A stretch of DNA of 64,000 nucleotides. Source: Aptenodytes patagonicus (lineage: Eukaryota; Chordata; Aves; Sphenisciformes; Spheniscidae). The stretch spans positions 108,336,802 to 108,400,801 of the forward strand of contig NC_134950.1 of the NCBI RefSeq assembly GCF_965638725.1, read 5' to 3'. Positions within the stretch are counted from its first letter, which is position 1; each line of letters starts with the position of its first letter. Shown here one piece after another: positions 1 through 9,889 of this stretch. The notes under the pieces are model-generated. The model did no database searches. It was not told the origin of the DNA and worked only from the letters and a program-made list of their open reading frames with translations. The position numbers were made by a program, and so were the translations under genes.

Positions 1-3000
1 CCCTATTTGTTAAATATAATCTTTCCTTTTTGCTCTTTCATACAATGCAAATCTACTCCCAAACAAAAGAAAAATTATACATCTTGCAAAAACGTATACA
101 TACTTCTATTTGTAGGAAGCCCGTCTTGTCTTTAGGCACATATAGAAATCTTTTTCAGACTGGCCTAAGAAAGGCCGCCATCCTTCAAATCTGCAATTCT
201 CTTTTCTAAATTCATGGTTACATTAAACATTAGTTGTAACAATGTTTCATTCTTTGCAGTTTTGTAGGCTGGATGGTAAAGTTCAGACAGCATTGTTTTA
301 TTTAGTTACTCTCCTCTTATCAGCAGTACTTATTAAATTAAATGTATTTTTTAAAATATTCTGTATTGAGGATGATCTGTTCTGGAATAATTTTCTCTTG
401 TGATCCTTATCACAATGTGTATGCTGGTCTATTGTCTGTCTTAGGCAACAGAATTAATTCTGAAGATGTATACTTCTTTATCACCTTAAACTTGCTGCTT
501 TGACCATACTACGTACCAGCAAAGGATCTAATAAAGTTTGCCTGAAGAATGCATTAAAATATTTTGGGTAAAGAAGGTGATAAATTCAAAATGGCTGCTG
601 ATTTTAGGATTTTGTTTTTTCATTTGATGACAAAATTATTGTATATACTTTTTTTCTGAATGTTTGTAAAATTGTTATTAAGAAGCATCTGATTTTGGTG
701 AAAATTATCCACCAATGCCAAAGTCATTGGGCACTAACCTTCTAATACCTTCACACAGCTTGAATTATGAAAATATTTATCTGCTTTTCACATATGCTGT
801 TTTTTCCGTCACGTTGCCTCGCTGACCTTCACTGGCATGTCTTCCTTTTCTGAGGATTGTCATTAGGATAATGACAAAATTAAGTCTTGTTGTAAATTGA
901 CAATTAGTAAAGAAAAATAGTTTCTGTTATTTATTCTTCAGAAGATGATCTTAGTCGATCCATCTGAATGTCTGACAAAAAAACATAAGCAACATTAGTG
1001 ATACACCCCTTAGCACCCTGAAACATTACATTGTCTCGTTGGTTAGTTCTGAAACTATTATTAGACACCTTTTATCAAATTTTTCGGTGAAGATTTTTTC
1101 CCCTTAAAAATTCTGAAGATACTTTTGGTGGTGATTTTTAAACTGATTGCATATTTCAGACGCCTTCATGATACTGAAAAGGGAATCTATTGCAGTGCTC
1201 ACAGTAGGTGGCTAGATGGGAAAGTGGTCACCAGTAAAATCTTAGTCCTGTATATTGCAGCATAGCCTGGAAATATCCAAATTACCCACGCTTATTCTCT
1301 CTCAAAAATATTTTTTCATGGAGATATTTACACTGCTTAATGTTAGAATTGTCTAAATTAGGTGCCTGAATTAGAATCCTAGGCTCTCTTCCGTAGTCAG
1401 TGGGCCATGCTAGAGGCAGCTCAGGGTAAAATACAGTATTTTGTCAACTTGCAAAACACTTTTTTACACTTAGAAATGAAAAATTAATTTCAAAGGAACT
1501 TCTACACCTAAAAATGTCCAGTGTGAAAAATAATCACCTTTCTGTTGGATTTTGAAAAAAATTAATTGCAGTTGGAGAGAGTGTGTAAAGATTTTTCCCT
1601 TCCCAGGACTTTCATTTTTTCACAGACTGTGGAAAAGATGGAGATGAATTACTTAGACTTTAAACTGCCAAAGAAATTTGGGCATTAAATTTAAAAGAAC
1701 TAGATTTGCAAATAATTGCAAGATGGGATTTTTAGTTTTAACCAAGCCTGGTTGGTTGGTTACCAGTTGCCAACCCAACAATGGCTTGTTTTTTTTAAGG
1801 TAGTATTTACTTAGCTTATGGAGCAATGTCCATATAGGTAAACAAATAGGTTATGGAGCAAAGCTTTGTCAACAATAACCTCTTTTTGCACACACCAGTC
1901 CTTCCAGCACTGTGGCACTTTCTCCAGGACTATGGCACTTTCTCAGGCTGTATCTGTATCTGTAAACTAGAAGGTTTTTGGTTTTGTTTTTGAATAGAGA
2001 TCAGTTTCCAAATCTTATTGTAGATTAATTTATAATATGGTCTGACAAATAATGGGTACGGTAGAACAAACGACCTGTTTGGTACATAAGTAGGAATAAA
2101 AAGGTGGCAAGCAGAAAATCTGTACGTAAGGCTTATTGCTGAAGTAACACAGCTGAAGCAATGCTGTCTCATTGAAATACTTCTTTAATAACTGTCAAAT
2201 CTTTAAGCCAAGTAGATGTTTTTGCCATTGTAATTGCAATGTCAGGTAACTGATTTAGAATACCATGGAGAAAATCACTTAGAATTTCATTCACCTTTCA
2301 TTCACACTATGATAGTGTGGTTATTTGCTGCAGATGACCTTAGATAAAGAGTTTTCTGTGATGGATCTCAGCTCCGTTATTATTTTTTTTTAACGCTGGC
2401 TAACCGACATCAGATGTGGCTCTTCTGTCATTGTTGGTGGGTTGTCATTGTCTAGGAGTTAAAAATAGATGTAGGTAATCTTTGGTAGTCTTTACTGAGA
2501 GGGTAAAGTATTGTGGAAGTTAAAATGATGTTTTAATTGTTAAGGGAAGGTTGAGTCTAATAGCTCTCATTTTGTCCTGTTCTTTATGCAACAAAAGGAA
2601 AAATGGCATAACTTGTTTTAATGAAGATTTTTCCAGTACAAAGTTTCTTCTTTGGCAATTGTAAAAGATTTAAACGTATAATGTGCATATTACAGGGTGA
2701 TTCTATCCTTTATGAAGGTTAGTGTATATGAAATATTTAGCTATTGTTACTTTTGGAGCAAGACAACATTCAGTCATGTTTTGTTTTACTTGTGTGTCTC
2801 AATGTAATGATTTTTCTTATTACTATTTTTTATTAGTAAGGCTCTCAACAGTTTGCATAATGAATGAGGTGGGGCGACTTGTGTTCAATACCCAACTCGC
2901 TGGTACTTAAATACTACATTTATGCAACACATGTACAAAAAACTTTATATACTCACTTGGAGGCTAGGTATTTATGAATTATGTTAAGGGAAAGACATAT

Positions 3001-3779
3001 ATTCTGGTCCTTTTGCCCCATGTTATCCTGGAGTCCTCATGCCGGAATGTGAGTGTGTGGCTGGGAGTGCTTGGAGAAAGCAACCAGGAGGTGTTGACGA
3101 AGCATAAACTCAGAACAGTTTGTCCCCCCTAAATTGTATCATATTTTACAGGTTATCTTTCATTCTGTGTTATTTCTGTTCTAGAGTGTGGGAAAGCCTC
3201 CATCAGACCTTCATCCTCAGGAAAATTTGTCTATTTTCTGGTTGTCAGATGGCAAATCAGTAGCCAACAACAACACTGAATCTCATATATCTGAATATTA
3301 ATTTCTTACTCTGACAGGAAGATTTAAGAAAAAATCATGTTATGATTTAATAGACTGTGCTTCAAAAAAGAAAAAAAAAAGGAATAAATATTAACCAAAA
3401 CACTAGAAATGTGTTCTGAATAAACTTCCAAAGTTTTCTTGACAACAATAACAACAACAGAATTAGAACCACATAGTTGACAGCTCTTGCCCAATCACAC
3501 ATGCTGTCAGACAGGAAATTAGCCTGAATTGTAACTAGAGGCTTTACTAAGCCATGCAAAATACAAATCTGGAAACTTGGAACAAAATTTCCAGAATATT
3601 CACAAACCTCTAAAGTTCTTGTGAAAATTTCAAGGTTCACAAAATTAGCAGTTTAGGCTGAGCATACATTTGATAATTTCATTTAATTTGCCTTTTGCCC
3701 ATGAATGTGGCACAATTCTTGGCAAGGGATAAGTATACAGGAAAGAAGTTGAGTGGGGAAAAGCCTGCCAAGAAGATAA
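1..3779. other. AT-rich stretch with no recognisable gene
   Basis: No ORF here resembles a known protein and no repeat family is recognisable. The longest frames are under 95 codons, lysine/phenylalanine/leucine-rich and look like chance. The last 80 or so bases (about 3700-3779) may still be the decayed beginning of the Maverick integrase that is readable from 3780, but I could not hold a frame through it. The short phrase TGGCACTTTCTC occurs twice at about 1915-1945. Confidence 0.6.
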
Positions 3780-3878
3780 GTGGCAACATGGCTTTCAAGT
3801 CAGGGTGCTTACAGTTTATACAAGGCTGGAAGAAAGCACTTTAAAAGAAATAAGGCAATTGTGACAGAGGTAGATACA
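3780..3878 (+). pseudogene. Maverick/Polinton integrase, upstream fragment (left of provirus)
   Basis: Thirty-three codons are open in one frame up to the ERV insertion point. They include WLSSQ, YSLYK, RKHFKRN and end EVDT, which matches the region just before the catalytic core of Maverick/Polinton retroviral-type integrases (the family usually has a W-L-x-x-Q-x-x-Y-x-L-x-K-P stretch, a basic run, then a D-x-Q-W-Q-A-D-L-V-D block). The rest of that block starts at 10813 on the other side of the provirus, in the same codon phase. Upstream of 3780 the frame is broken by a TAA at 3777-3779. Such integrases insert the whole linear element into host DNA. This copy is dead. The assignment comes from recognising the family by eye; a protein search would settle it. 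Confidence 0.7.
3874..3878. repeat. Target-site duplication (left copy) of the provirus
   Basis: ATACA lies directly before the TGTCGTGG LTR edge and is repeated exactly at 10808-10812 after the other LTR edge. A 5-bp duplication is typical of ERVL-class integrases. Confidence 0.9.
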
Positions 3879-4008
3879 TGTCGTGGTTTAACCTCAGTCG
3901 GCAACTGAGCACCACGCAGCCACTCGCTCACTCCCCCCACCCGGTGGGATGGGGGAGAGAATTGGAAGAGCACAAATGAGAAAAACTGGTGGGTTGAGAG
4001 AAAAACAG

Positions 4009-4014
4009 TTTAAT
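4009..4014 (-). terminator. Candidate poly(A) signal ATTAAA in the 3' LTR
   Basis: Sense-strand ATTAAA is followed at once by CTGTTTTTCTC, a T/GT-rich downstream element. It is conserved in the other LTR (10392-10397). No AATAAA is seen in the LTR sense strand, so this variant is the best candidate for forming the RNA 3' end. Confidence 0.5.
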
Positions 4015-4025
4015 AATTGAAATAA

Positions 4026-4080
<55 letters not shown>

Positions 4081-4094
4081 TAATAATAATAATA
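4026..4094. repeat. (AAT)n microsatellite inside the 3' LTR
   Basis: About 23 units with one phase slip near 4080. The matching tract in the 5' LTR (about 10411-10451) is shorter and interrupted by TGATAAT, so this copy has expanded since insertion or the other has shrunk. Confidence 0.95.
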
Positions 4095-4208
4095 CTACAC
4101 AAAGCAAGTGATGCACAGTACAATTGCTCACCACCCACCGACCGATGCCCAGCCAGTCCCCGAGCAGCGGCCCCCCCGGCCAGCTTTCCCCAGTTTAGGT
4201 ACTGAGCA

Positions 4209-4216
4209 TGACGTCA
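4209..4216. promoter_or_regulatory. CRE palindrome TGACGTCA in the 3' LTR
   Basis: This is the perfect 8-bp cAMP-response element bound by CREB/ATF-family factors. It is identical in the other LTR (10562-10569) and lies upstream of the presumed start region, as expected for a U3 enhancer site. Confidence 0.6.
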
Positions 4217-4453
4217 CATGGTATGGAATGTCCCTTTGGCCAGTTTGGCTGTGCCCCCTCCCAGCTTCTTGTGCACCTCCAGCCTTCTCAGTCAGTAGAG
4301 CATGGAAAACTAGAAAGTCCTTGGCTAGTGTAAGCATTACCTAGCAACAACTAAAACATCGGTGCATTATCAACTTTGTTCTCATCCTAAATCCAAAACA
4401 CTGTACCAGCTACTAGGAAGGAAATTAACTCTATCCTTGCCGAAACCAGGACA

Positions 4454-4921
4454 ATATCCACCCCTTATTCTATACCATCTGCGTCATGCTCAAGTCTCAT
4501 ATTTTCCAGTACATTTTCATTAATCACCACCCCCCCCTTTTTTTTTTTTATATATATATATATATACACACACACACATACACAGAGATATCATTCCCTT
4601 AGTCTATGGGCCATCCCTCTAAAACGTTCGGTGAGTTCATTTAGTCCATGACTTCGGTCTCCATCTGTCATAATAATCTTCCAGGGCAGGAAAAATGGAG
4701 ATGGTATGTGGTGTTGGATTGTTTCATGTTGAAGTCAGTTCTGGTACCATCATCACTGTGCTTTGCTTGGGGTCACTGAAGTTATTCTTCATTAGTCTGG
4801 GTGATTCTTATTGTAATATCATTGGTATGGCATATAATATTATTAGTATGATTAGTATATCTGTGTATTATTAGTATAACTATTATAACTATAATTAATA
4901 CTTAACATCACATAATTCAGA
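4454..4921 (-). other. Proviral 3' untranslated stretch with simple repeat
   Basis: This stretch lies between the integrase end and the 3' LTR. It contains a C/T homopolymer run, then (TA)n and (CA)n at about 4530-4586, and a very AT-rich part at 4790-4920. I find no env-like or dUTPase-like coding sequence in it. Confidence 0.6.
4457..4467 (-). other. Polypurine tract next to the 3' LTR
   Basis: On the minus strand AAGGGGTGGAT comes 3-4 bases before the LTR start TGTCC. This is the position and composition of the plus-strand primer of reverse transcription. It is short but convincing. Confidence 0.65.
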
Positions 4922-5850
4922 TCATTGGCTATTCTCACCCAAAATCAAATCCCCTGGAGGTACACATCGGACTTCCCCATCCTCCCGCATTATCCACCAA
5001 GCGCACCCAGGTCCTTGAGCAAAAGCAATCCCACGGATGGGTCTGCCTCTGCCTGAGGCAGGAATAACCCAGACTGTCTTCCCCAACATATTTTTTATGT
5101 GCGCTACAGGGACTTTATTCCCATCTACAGTACGTAAAAGTTCTGACTGGGCAGGGCCTGCTCGATTGGCAGATCCCCGAGTGTTGACTAACCAGGTGGC
5201 CTTTGCTAAATGTGTATCCCAATGTTTGAACGTCCCGCCACCCATTGCTCTCAGCGTAGTCTTTAACAGTCCATTGTATCGTTCAATTTTCCCAGAGGCT
5301 GGTGCATGATGGGGGATGTGATACACCCACTCAATGCCGTGCTCTTTGGCCCAGGTGTCTATGAGGTTGTTTTGGAAATGAGTCCCGTTGTCTGACTCAA
5401 TTCTTTCTGGGGTGCCATGTCACCATAGGACTTGCTTTTCAAGGCCCAGGATAGTGTTCTGGGCAGTGGCATGGGGCACGGGATATGTTTCCAGCCATCC
5501 GGCGCTTGTCTTGGCGGGTTTGTGGGAGTGTGATATAATCGGTCTGCCAGGCCTCCCCATATTTGTATTTCAGCCATCGTCCTCCATACCAGAGAGGCTT
5601 TAACCGCTTGGATTGCTTGACTGCAGCGCATGTTTCACATTCATGGATAACCTGTGCAATAGTGTCCATCGTCAAGTCCACCCCTCGATCACGAGCCCAT
5701 CTGTATGTTGCATCTCTTCCTTGGTGGACTGAGGTGTCATGGGCCCACCGAGCTAGAAATAATTCACCCTTATGTTGCCAGTCCAGATCCACCTGAGCCA
5801 CTTCAACCTCAGCAGCCTGATCCACCTGCTGGTTGTTTTGATGTTCTTCA
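4922..5850 (-). pseudogene. pol: ERVL-like integrase (C-terminal part of pol), frameshifted
   Basis: The integrase joins reverse-transcribed DNA to the host chromosome. The zinc-binding part shows H-x4-H (HDTSVH) and C-x2-C (CETC) at about 5620-5740. The catalytic core shows a first Asp in WQTDYITLP (about 5540), a second in ESDNGTHF (about 5385-5410, in a different frame) and the Glu in SGKIERYNGLL (5282-5284). After that comes the usual C-terminal region up to a stop at 4922. All three catalytic acids are therefore still readable but lie in three different frames, with breaks between about 5440 and 5520 and between about 5330 and 5380. It follows RNase H directly as part of one pol precursor. 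Confident as a retroviral integrase; the ERVL class rests on the whole element. Confidence 0.88.
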
Positions 5851-7590
5851 GTGGCCCGACTCTTGGGTACGTGAGCATCTACGTGACGGACTTTTACAAC
5901 CAGGTTCTCCACCCGGGCAGCAATATCTTGCCACAATGCGGCAGCCCAGATGGGTTTGCCTCTGCGCTGCCAGTTGCTCTGCTTCCATTGCTGCAACCAC
6001 CCCCACAGGGCATTTGCCACCATCCATGAGTCAGTATAGAGATAGAGCACTGGCCACTTTTCTCGGTCAGCAATGTCTAAAGCCAGCTGGATGGCCTTTA
6101 CTTCTGCAAATTGGCTCGATTCACCTTCTCCTTCAGCCGTTTCTACAACTTGTCACATAGGACTCCATACAGCAGCTTTCCACCTCCGATGCTTTCCTAC
6201 AAGACGACAGGACCCATCAGTGAACAGGGCATATTGCTTCTCATTTTCTGGTAGTTCATTAGACATTGGGGCCTCTTCAGCATGCGTCACCTCCTCCTCT
6301 GGCAATATTCCAAAATCTTTGCCCTCTGGCCAATCCATGATCACTTCCAGGATTCCTGGGCGACTGGGGTTTCCTATTCGAGCCCGTTGTGTGATCAGTG
6401 CGATCCACTTACTCCATGTAGCATCAGTTGCATGATGTGTACAGGGGACCCTCCCTCTGAACATCCAGCCTAGCACTGGCAGTCGGGGTGCCAGGAGGAG
6501 CTGTGCTTCAGTACCAATCACTTCTGAAGCAGCTCGAACCCCTTCATATGCTGCCAATAGCTCTTTTTCAGTTGGAGTATAGCGGGCCTCGGATCCTCTG
6601 TATCCCCGACTCCAAAACCCTAGGGGTCGACCTCGAGTCTCCCCTGGTGCTTTCTGCCAGAGGCTCCAGGTAGGGCCATTCTCCCCGGCTGCGGTGTAGA
6701 GCACATTTTTTACATCTTGCCCTGCCCGGACTGGCCCCAGGGCTACTGCATGAACTATCTCCTCTTTAATTTGTTCAAAAGCTTGTTGTTGCTCAGGGCC
6801 CCGTTTGAAATCGTTCTTCTTTCGGGTCACTTGATAGAGAGGGTTTACAATCAGACTGTAATTTGGAATATGCATTCTCCAAAAACCCACGACGCCTAAG
6901 AAAGCTTGTGTTTCCTTTTTGCCAGTTGGTGGAGACATGGCTGTTATTTTATTGATCACATCCATTGGGATCTGACGACGTCCATCTTGCCATTTCATTC
7001 CTCAAAACTGGATCTCCTGTGCAGGTCCCTTGACCTTACTTTGTTTTATGGCAAAACCAGCCTTCAGAAGGATTTGGACTATTTCCTTCCCTTTTTGAAA
7101 AACTTCTCCTGCTGTGTTGCCCCACACGATGATATCCTCAATGTATTGCAGGTGTTCTGGAGCTCCACCCTGTTCTAGTGCAGTCTGGATCAGTCCATGG
7201 CAAATGGTGGGGCTGTGTTTCCACCCCTGGGGCAGTCGGTTCCAGGTGTACTGGACGCCCCTCCAAGTGAAAGCAAACTGGCCTGCACTCTGCTGCCAAA
7301 GGGATTGAGAAAAATGCATTAGCGATATCAGTTGTGGCATACCACTTGGCTGCCTTTGACTCCAATTCGTATTGAAGTTCTAGCATGTCCGGCACAGCAG
7401 CACTCAGCGGTGGCGTGACTTCATTTAGGCCACGATAGTCTACTGTTAGTCTCCACTCTCCATTAGACTTCCGCACTGGCCATATGGGACTGTTAAAGGG
7501 TGAGCGGGTCTTGCTGATCACTCCTTGGCTTTACAGTCAACGAGTCAGCTCATGAATGGGAATCAAGGAGTCTCGGTTGGTGCGATATTG
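5851..7590 (-). pseudogene. pol: ERVL-like reverse transcriptase and RNase H (pol), broken
   Basis: The polymerase copies viral RNA into DNA and RNase H removes the RNA strand. Visible in order are PIWPVRKSNGEWRLTVDYRGLN (fingers, about 7420-7485), ATTDIANAFFSIPL (first catalytic Asp, about 7320-7350), LPQGWKHSP (about 7205-7235), YIED in place of the usual YxDD (7134-7145), KWQDGRRQIP, GFWRMHIPNYS and the RNase H motifs FTDGS (about 6210), a Glu-bearing stretch, YTDS (about 6035) and VDQAA (about 5845). A frame change lies near 7330-7340 and in-frame TGA stops lie at 7002-7004 and 6153-6155. Another break lies between the protease stop (7641) and 7521. The YIED change alters a metal-binding Asp, so the enzyme would be inactive even without the stops. 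Confidence 0.92.
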
Positions 7591-7640
7591 CCGCCGGTGC
7601 ACCGTGGTGGCAGCGATTGGCACCTGTTGGTCTTCGACCT

Positions 7641-8069
7641 TCAGCAGCCCCACAACAGAGGGGTCCTCCGAGAGACCAGGCAAGGTGGTTTAATTTCCTC
7701 CGTCTCCAAGGCAGCTATACCAAAAGCCCACCGGTACCCTTTTGGGTCCTTGAAATACCCTCTCCTGAGGTAGTCTATGCCAAGGATGCACGGAGCATCT
7801 GGGCCAGTCACAATGGGGTGCTTCTGCCACCCGTTCCCAGTTAAACTCACTTCGGCTTCCAATACAGTTAGCTGTTGGGATCCCCCCGTCACCCCAGAAA
7901 TACAGATGGGTTCTGCCCCTATATAGCTTGATGGCATTAGGGTACACTGTGCACCGGTGTCTGCTAGAGCCTTATACTCCTGTGGGTCTGATGTGCCAGG
8001 CCACCGAATCCACACAGTCCAGTAAACCCGGTTGTCCCTTTCCTCCCCCTGGCTGGAGGCAGGGCCCCT
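7641..8069 (-). pseudogene. pro: ERVL-like aspartic protease
   Basis: This is a retroviral aspartic protease that cuts the Gag and Pol precursors; it works as a dimer with one D-T-G per subunit. The active site reads ADTGAQCTLMP (Asp at 7959-7961), followed by the flap region and the C-terminal hallmark CILGIDYL. The frame is the same as gag and is open from directly behind the gag UAG (8070-8072), so the natural start is probably read-through of that UAG rather than the ATG at 8015. The frame ends at a stop at 7641-7643. The part itself looks uninterrupted. It lies between gag and reverse transcriptase, as in other retroviruses. Confidence 0.88.
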
Positions 8070-8072
8070 CTA
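8070..8072 (-). promoter_or_regulatory. In-frame UAG between gag and protease (possible read-through site)
   Basis: On the minus strand GAG GAT TAG AGG GGC CCT: the amber codon ends gag, and protease continues in the same frame with no further stop. UAG followed by a purine-rich triplet resembles the gag-pol read-through arrangement of gammaretroviruses. It could instead be one more inactivating mutation. Confidence 0.45.
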
Positions 8073-9889
8073 ATCCTCATCACAGTACTCGTTTCTCATT
8101 TCTTGTACATACGAGTCAGAAGTTTCTTCATTAAGATCAGGAGTAAGATCAGCCCTTCTACTCTCTCTGGGGAACTGCCCACTGGAAACTGGAGCAGCAA
8201 TTTTCCTGGAAGAACGTCTTTCTGTGATTGTTTTCCCTTGCAATTCGCATACCCGTGCCCCTAGGGCTGCAGTAGGTTTTCCATCCCACTTCCTCATGTC
8301 CTCTCCGTGGTCATGCAGGTAAAACCATAGGGTGCCCCGTGGTGTGTACCCTTTATATTCTCTCTCTTGAGCATAAGAACGCTTACTTCTAATAGCCGAG
8401 ATACTGGTCCGTACAGGTGAGGAGTAGGACCTGTCCTCTCTGAGTTGCTGGATCTCCCGGGACAGTTTTTCGGACAGTTTCTCCACAGCCGAGACGAGGG
8501 AGGAAGAAAGACTTTCCTCATATTGCCGGAGTTGACTAGCCAATTCATCCACTGTTTGTTCTTCTCCATCTTTTCAGGTCATCACTGCCAATGAATTGGC
8601 GTATGACGATGGTGAGCTCCTTATAAACTTCCACCACATGGGTTGTGTGCACTTGACTTCATCTGGATCTTTGGATAGCTGTTCATGGTTCAGGTCATCA
8701 TAAATCACCTCCAGCATGGCTAATTCTCTCAGAAACTGGATACCCTTATCCATGGTGGTCCACTTGCTTGGGCGACATATGACATCTTCCTTAAAGGGAT
8801 ACCTTTCCTTCACGCTTGACAAGAGTCGCCTCCAAAGGCTGAGGACTCGTGTCCCTTTTCCAATTGCTTTGTCAATGCCCCCTTCCCTGGAAAGGGATCC
8901 CAGCTGCTTGGCTTCCCTACCCTCTAATTCCAGGCTACTGGCCCCATTATCCCAGCATCGGAGCAGCCAGGTGACAATATGCTCGCCTGGACAACGGCTG
9001 AAATCTTTTCATATATCTCGCAGCTCACTCAGGGATAGAGATCGGGTGGTCACTGCCTCATTTATGAGTTCTTCCTCTTCTTCCTCCCCAATCAGCAGCC
9101 GGCTCTCCTCCTGCTGTTCTTGTGATGGCCCTTCTCCAGGGTCGTCTGTCTCGTACAGTTCTTCCTCCAGCCCCCTTTTAGAAGAAGCTTCTTCCTCCCT
9201 TACTAGACTAGCCGACTTCCGCTTCCAAAATTTCTTCTTGTGTACAGGGGCGACTGATACCGGCACAGGCTGGTTCTTTGGTTCAGCCACAGGGCATGTC
9301 ACTGGGGTCTGAGTGGCCGCAGTGCATGTCACCGGAGTCTGAGTGGCCGCAGGGCCTGTCGCTGGGGTTGGAGTGGCCGCAGTGCCTGTTGCCGGGGTCT
9401 GAGTGGCTGCACGGCATGTCGTTTTACTGTCAGAGCCAGAGACCTTCTCTTCCCTTTGAGGGCACTGAATGGTGTTGAACAGGGCTCGGTAGGCATGGGC
9501 CAGGCCCCAGCACGTTGCAATGATCTGCATCTCTCTGGAGTTGCCAGGGTGACAGCATACTTTTTCCAAATATTCTACTAACTTTTCAGGATTCTGCACT
9601 TGCTCAGGGGTGAAGTTCCAAAACACTGGGGGTGCCCATTGGCCTAGGTACTTGCCCATCTTGTCCCACACACCCTGCCACTCATAACTGTCCAGCCTTG
9701 GGGCAGATCTCTGGATGATATTCTTAAATTGCTTACCAACTTTAGACAAAACCGAAACAATATTCCCAAGAAGTACCAATAGAAGTATCTTAACTACCCA
9801 AGGATGTTCAAAATACTGACAAGTTACTGTAATGAAGGAGGAAACATCATAGAAGAAGGTAGTGACACTGCCATTCTGTATTTCCTCCG
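8073..9889 (-). pseudogene. gag: ERVL-like gag, with two in-frame TGA stops
   Basis: Gag builds the virus particle. One frame runs from the frame-change site at about 9890 to the UAG at 8070-8072, broken only by TGA at 9009-9011 and TGA at about 8571-8573. Both stops sit in the same context TGA AAA GAT. The first part (9420-9780) is a helical, Trp-rich matrix-like region. Then come 10-residue Thr/Pro/Ala repeats (9284-9420), a basic KKKFWKRK patch (about 9225) and an acidic EEEEEE stretch (about 9080). The 8580-8990 part resembles a retroviral capsid. The last part (8410-8552) is a likely coiled coil. No C-x2-C-x4-H-x4-C zinc knuckle is visible. The frame has no ATG near 9779 and stays open upstream to a TGA at 9903-9905, so the true N terminus is probably the leader ORF. 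Confidence 0.82.
9284..9420 (-). repeat. 30-bp tandem repeat inside gag
   Basis: Four to five diverged units, with period starts near 9311, 9341, 9371 and 9401 and a partial unit before them, encode a 10-residue motif of the type AATQTPVTCT. On the plus strand each unit begins GAGTGGCYGC. The period keeps the frame, so unit number could vary without breaking gag. Confidence 0.85.

Larger units (their letters stand above)
3879..4453 (-). repeat. 3' LTR of the ERVL-like provirus
   Basis: On the minus strand it starts TGTCCTGGTTTCGGC and ends ACCACGACA. It holds, in transcription order, a perfect CRE palindrome TGACGTCA (4209-4216), a GC-rich stretch, an expanded AAT/ATT microsatellite (4026-4094) and an ATTAAA polyadenylation-type hexamer (4009-4014) followed by a T-rich stretch. 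The 575-bp length exceeds that of the other LTR by 29 bp, mostly because of the microsatellite. Confidence 0.92.

Noticed and set aside
3068..3095. TTGGAGAAAGCAACC shared by about 3072 and about 16907
   Set aside because: A 15-base match without extension on either side. Not enough for a repeat family.
3928..4337. Short frames in the LTR (poly-Tyr on -, Pro-rich on +)
   Set aside because: Translation of the AAT microsatellite and of LTR sequence, which is non-coding.
4454..4921. Search for an env or dUTPase gene between integrase and 3' LTR
   Set aside because: Only 468 bp, AT-rich with simple repeats; no motif of either gene is visible.
5037..7844. Many + strand frames across the proviral pol region (for example 5705-6160 and 6073-6435)
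   Set aside because: They are opposite-strand shadows of the minus-strand pol gene and contain no family motifs.
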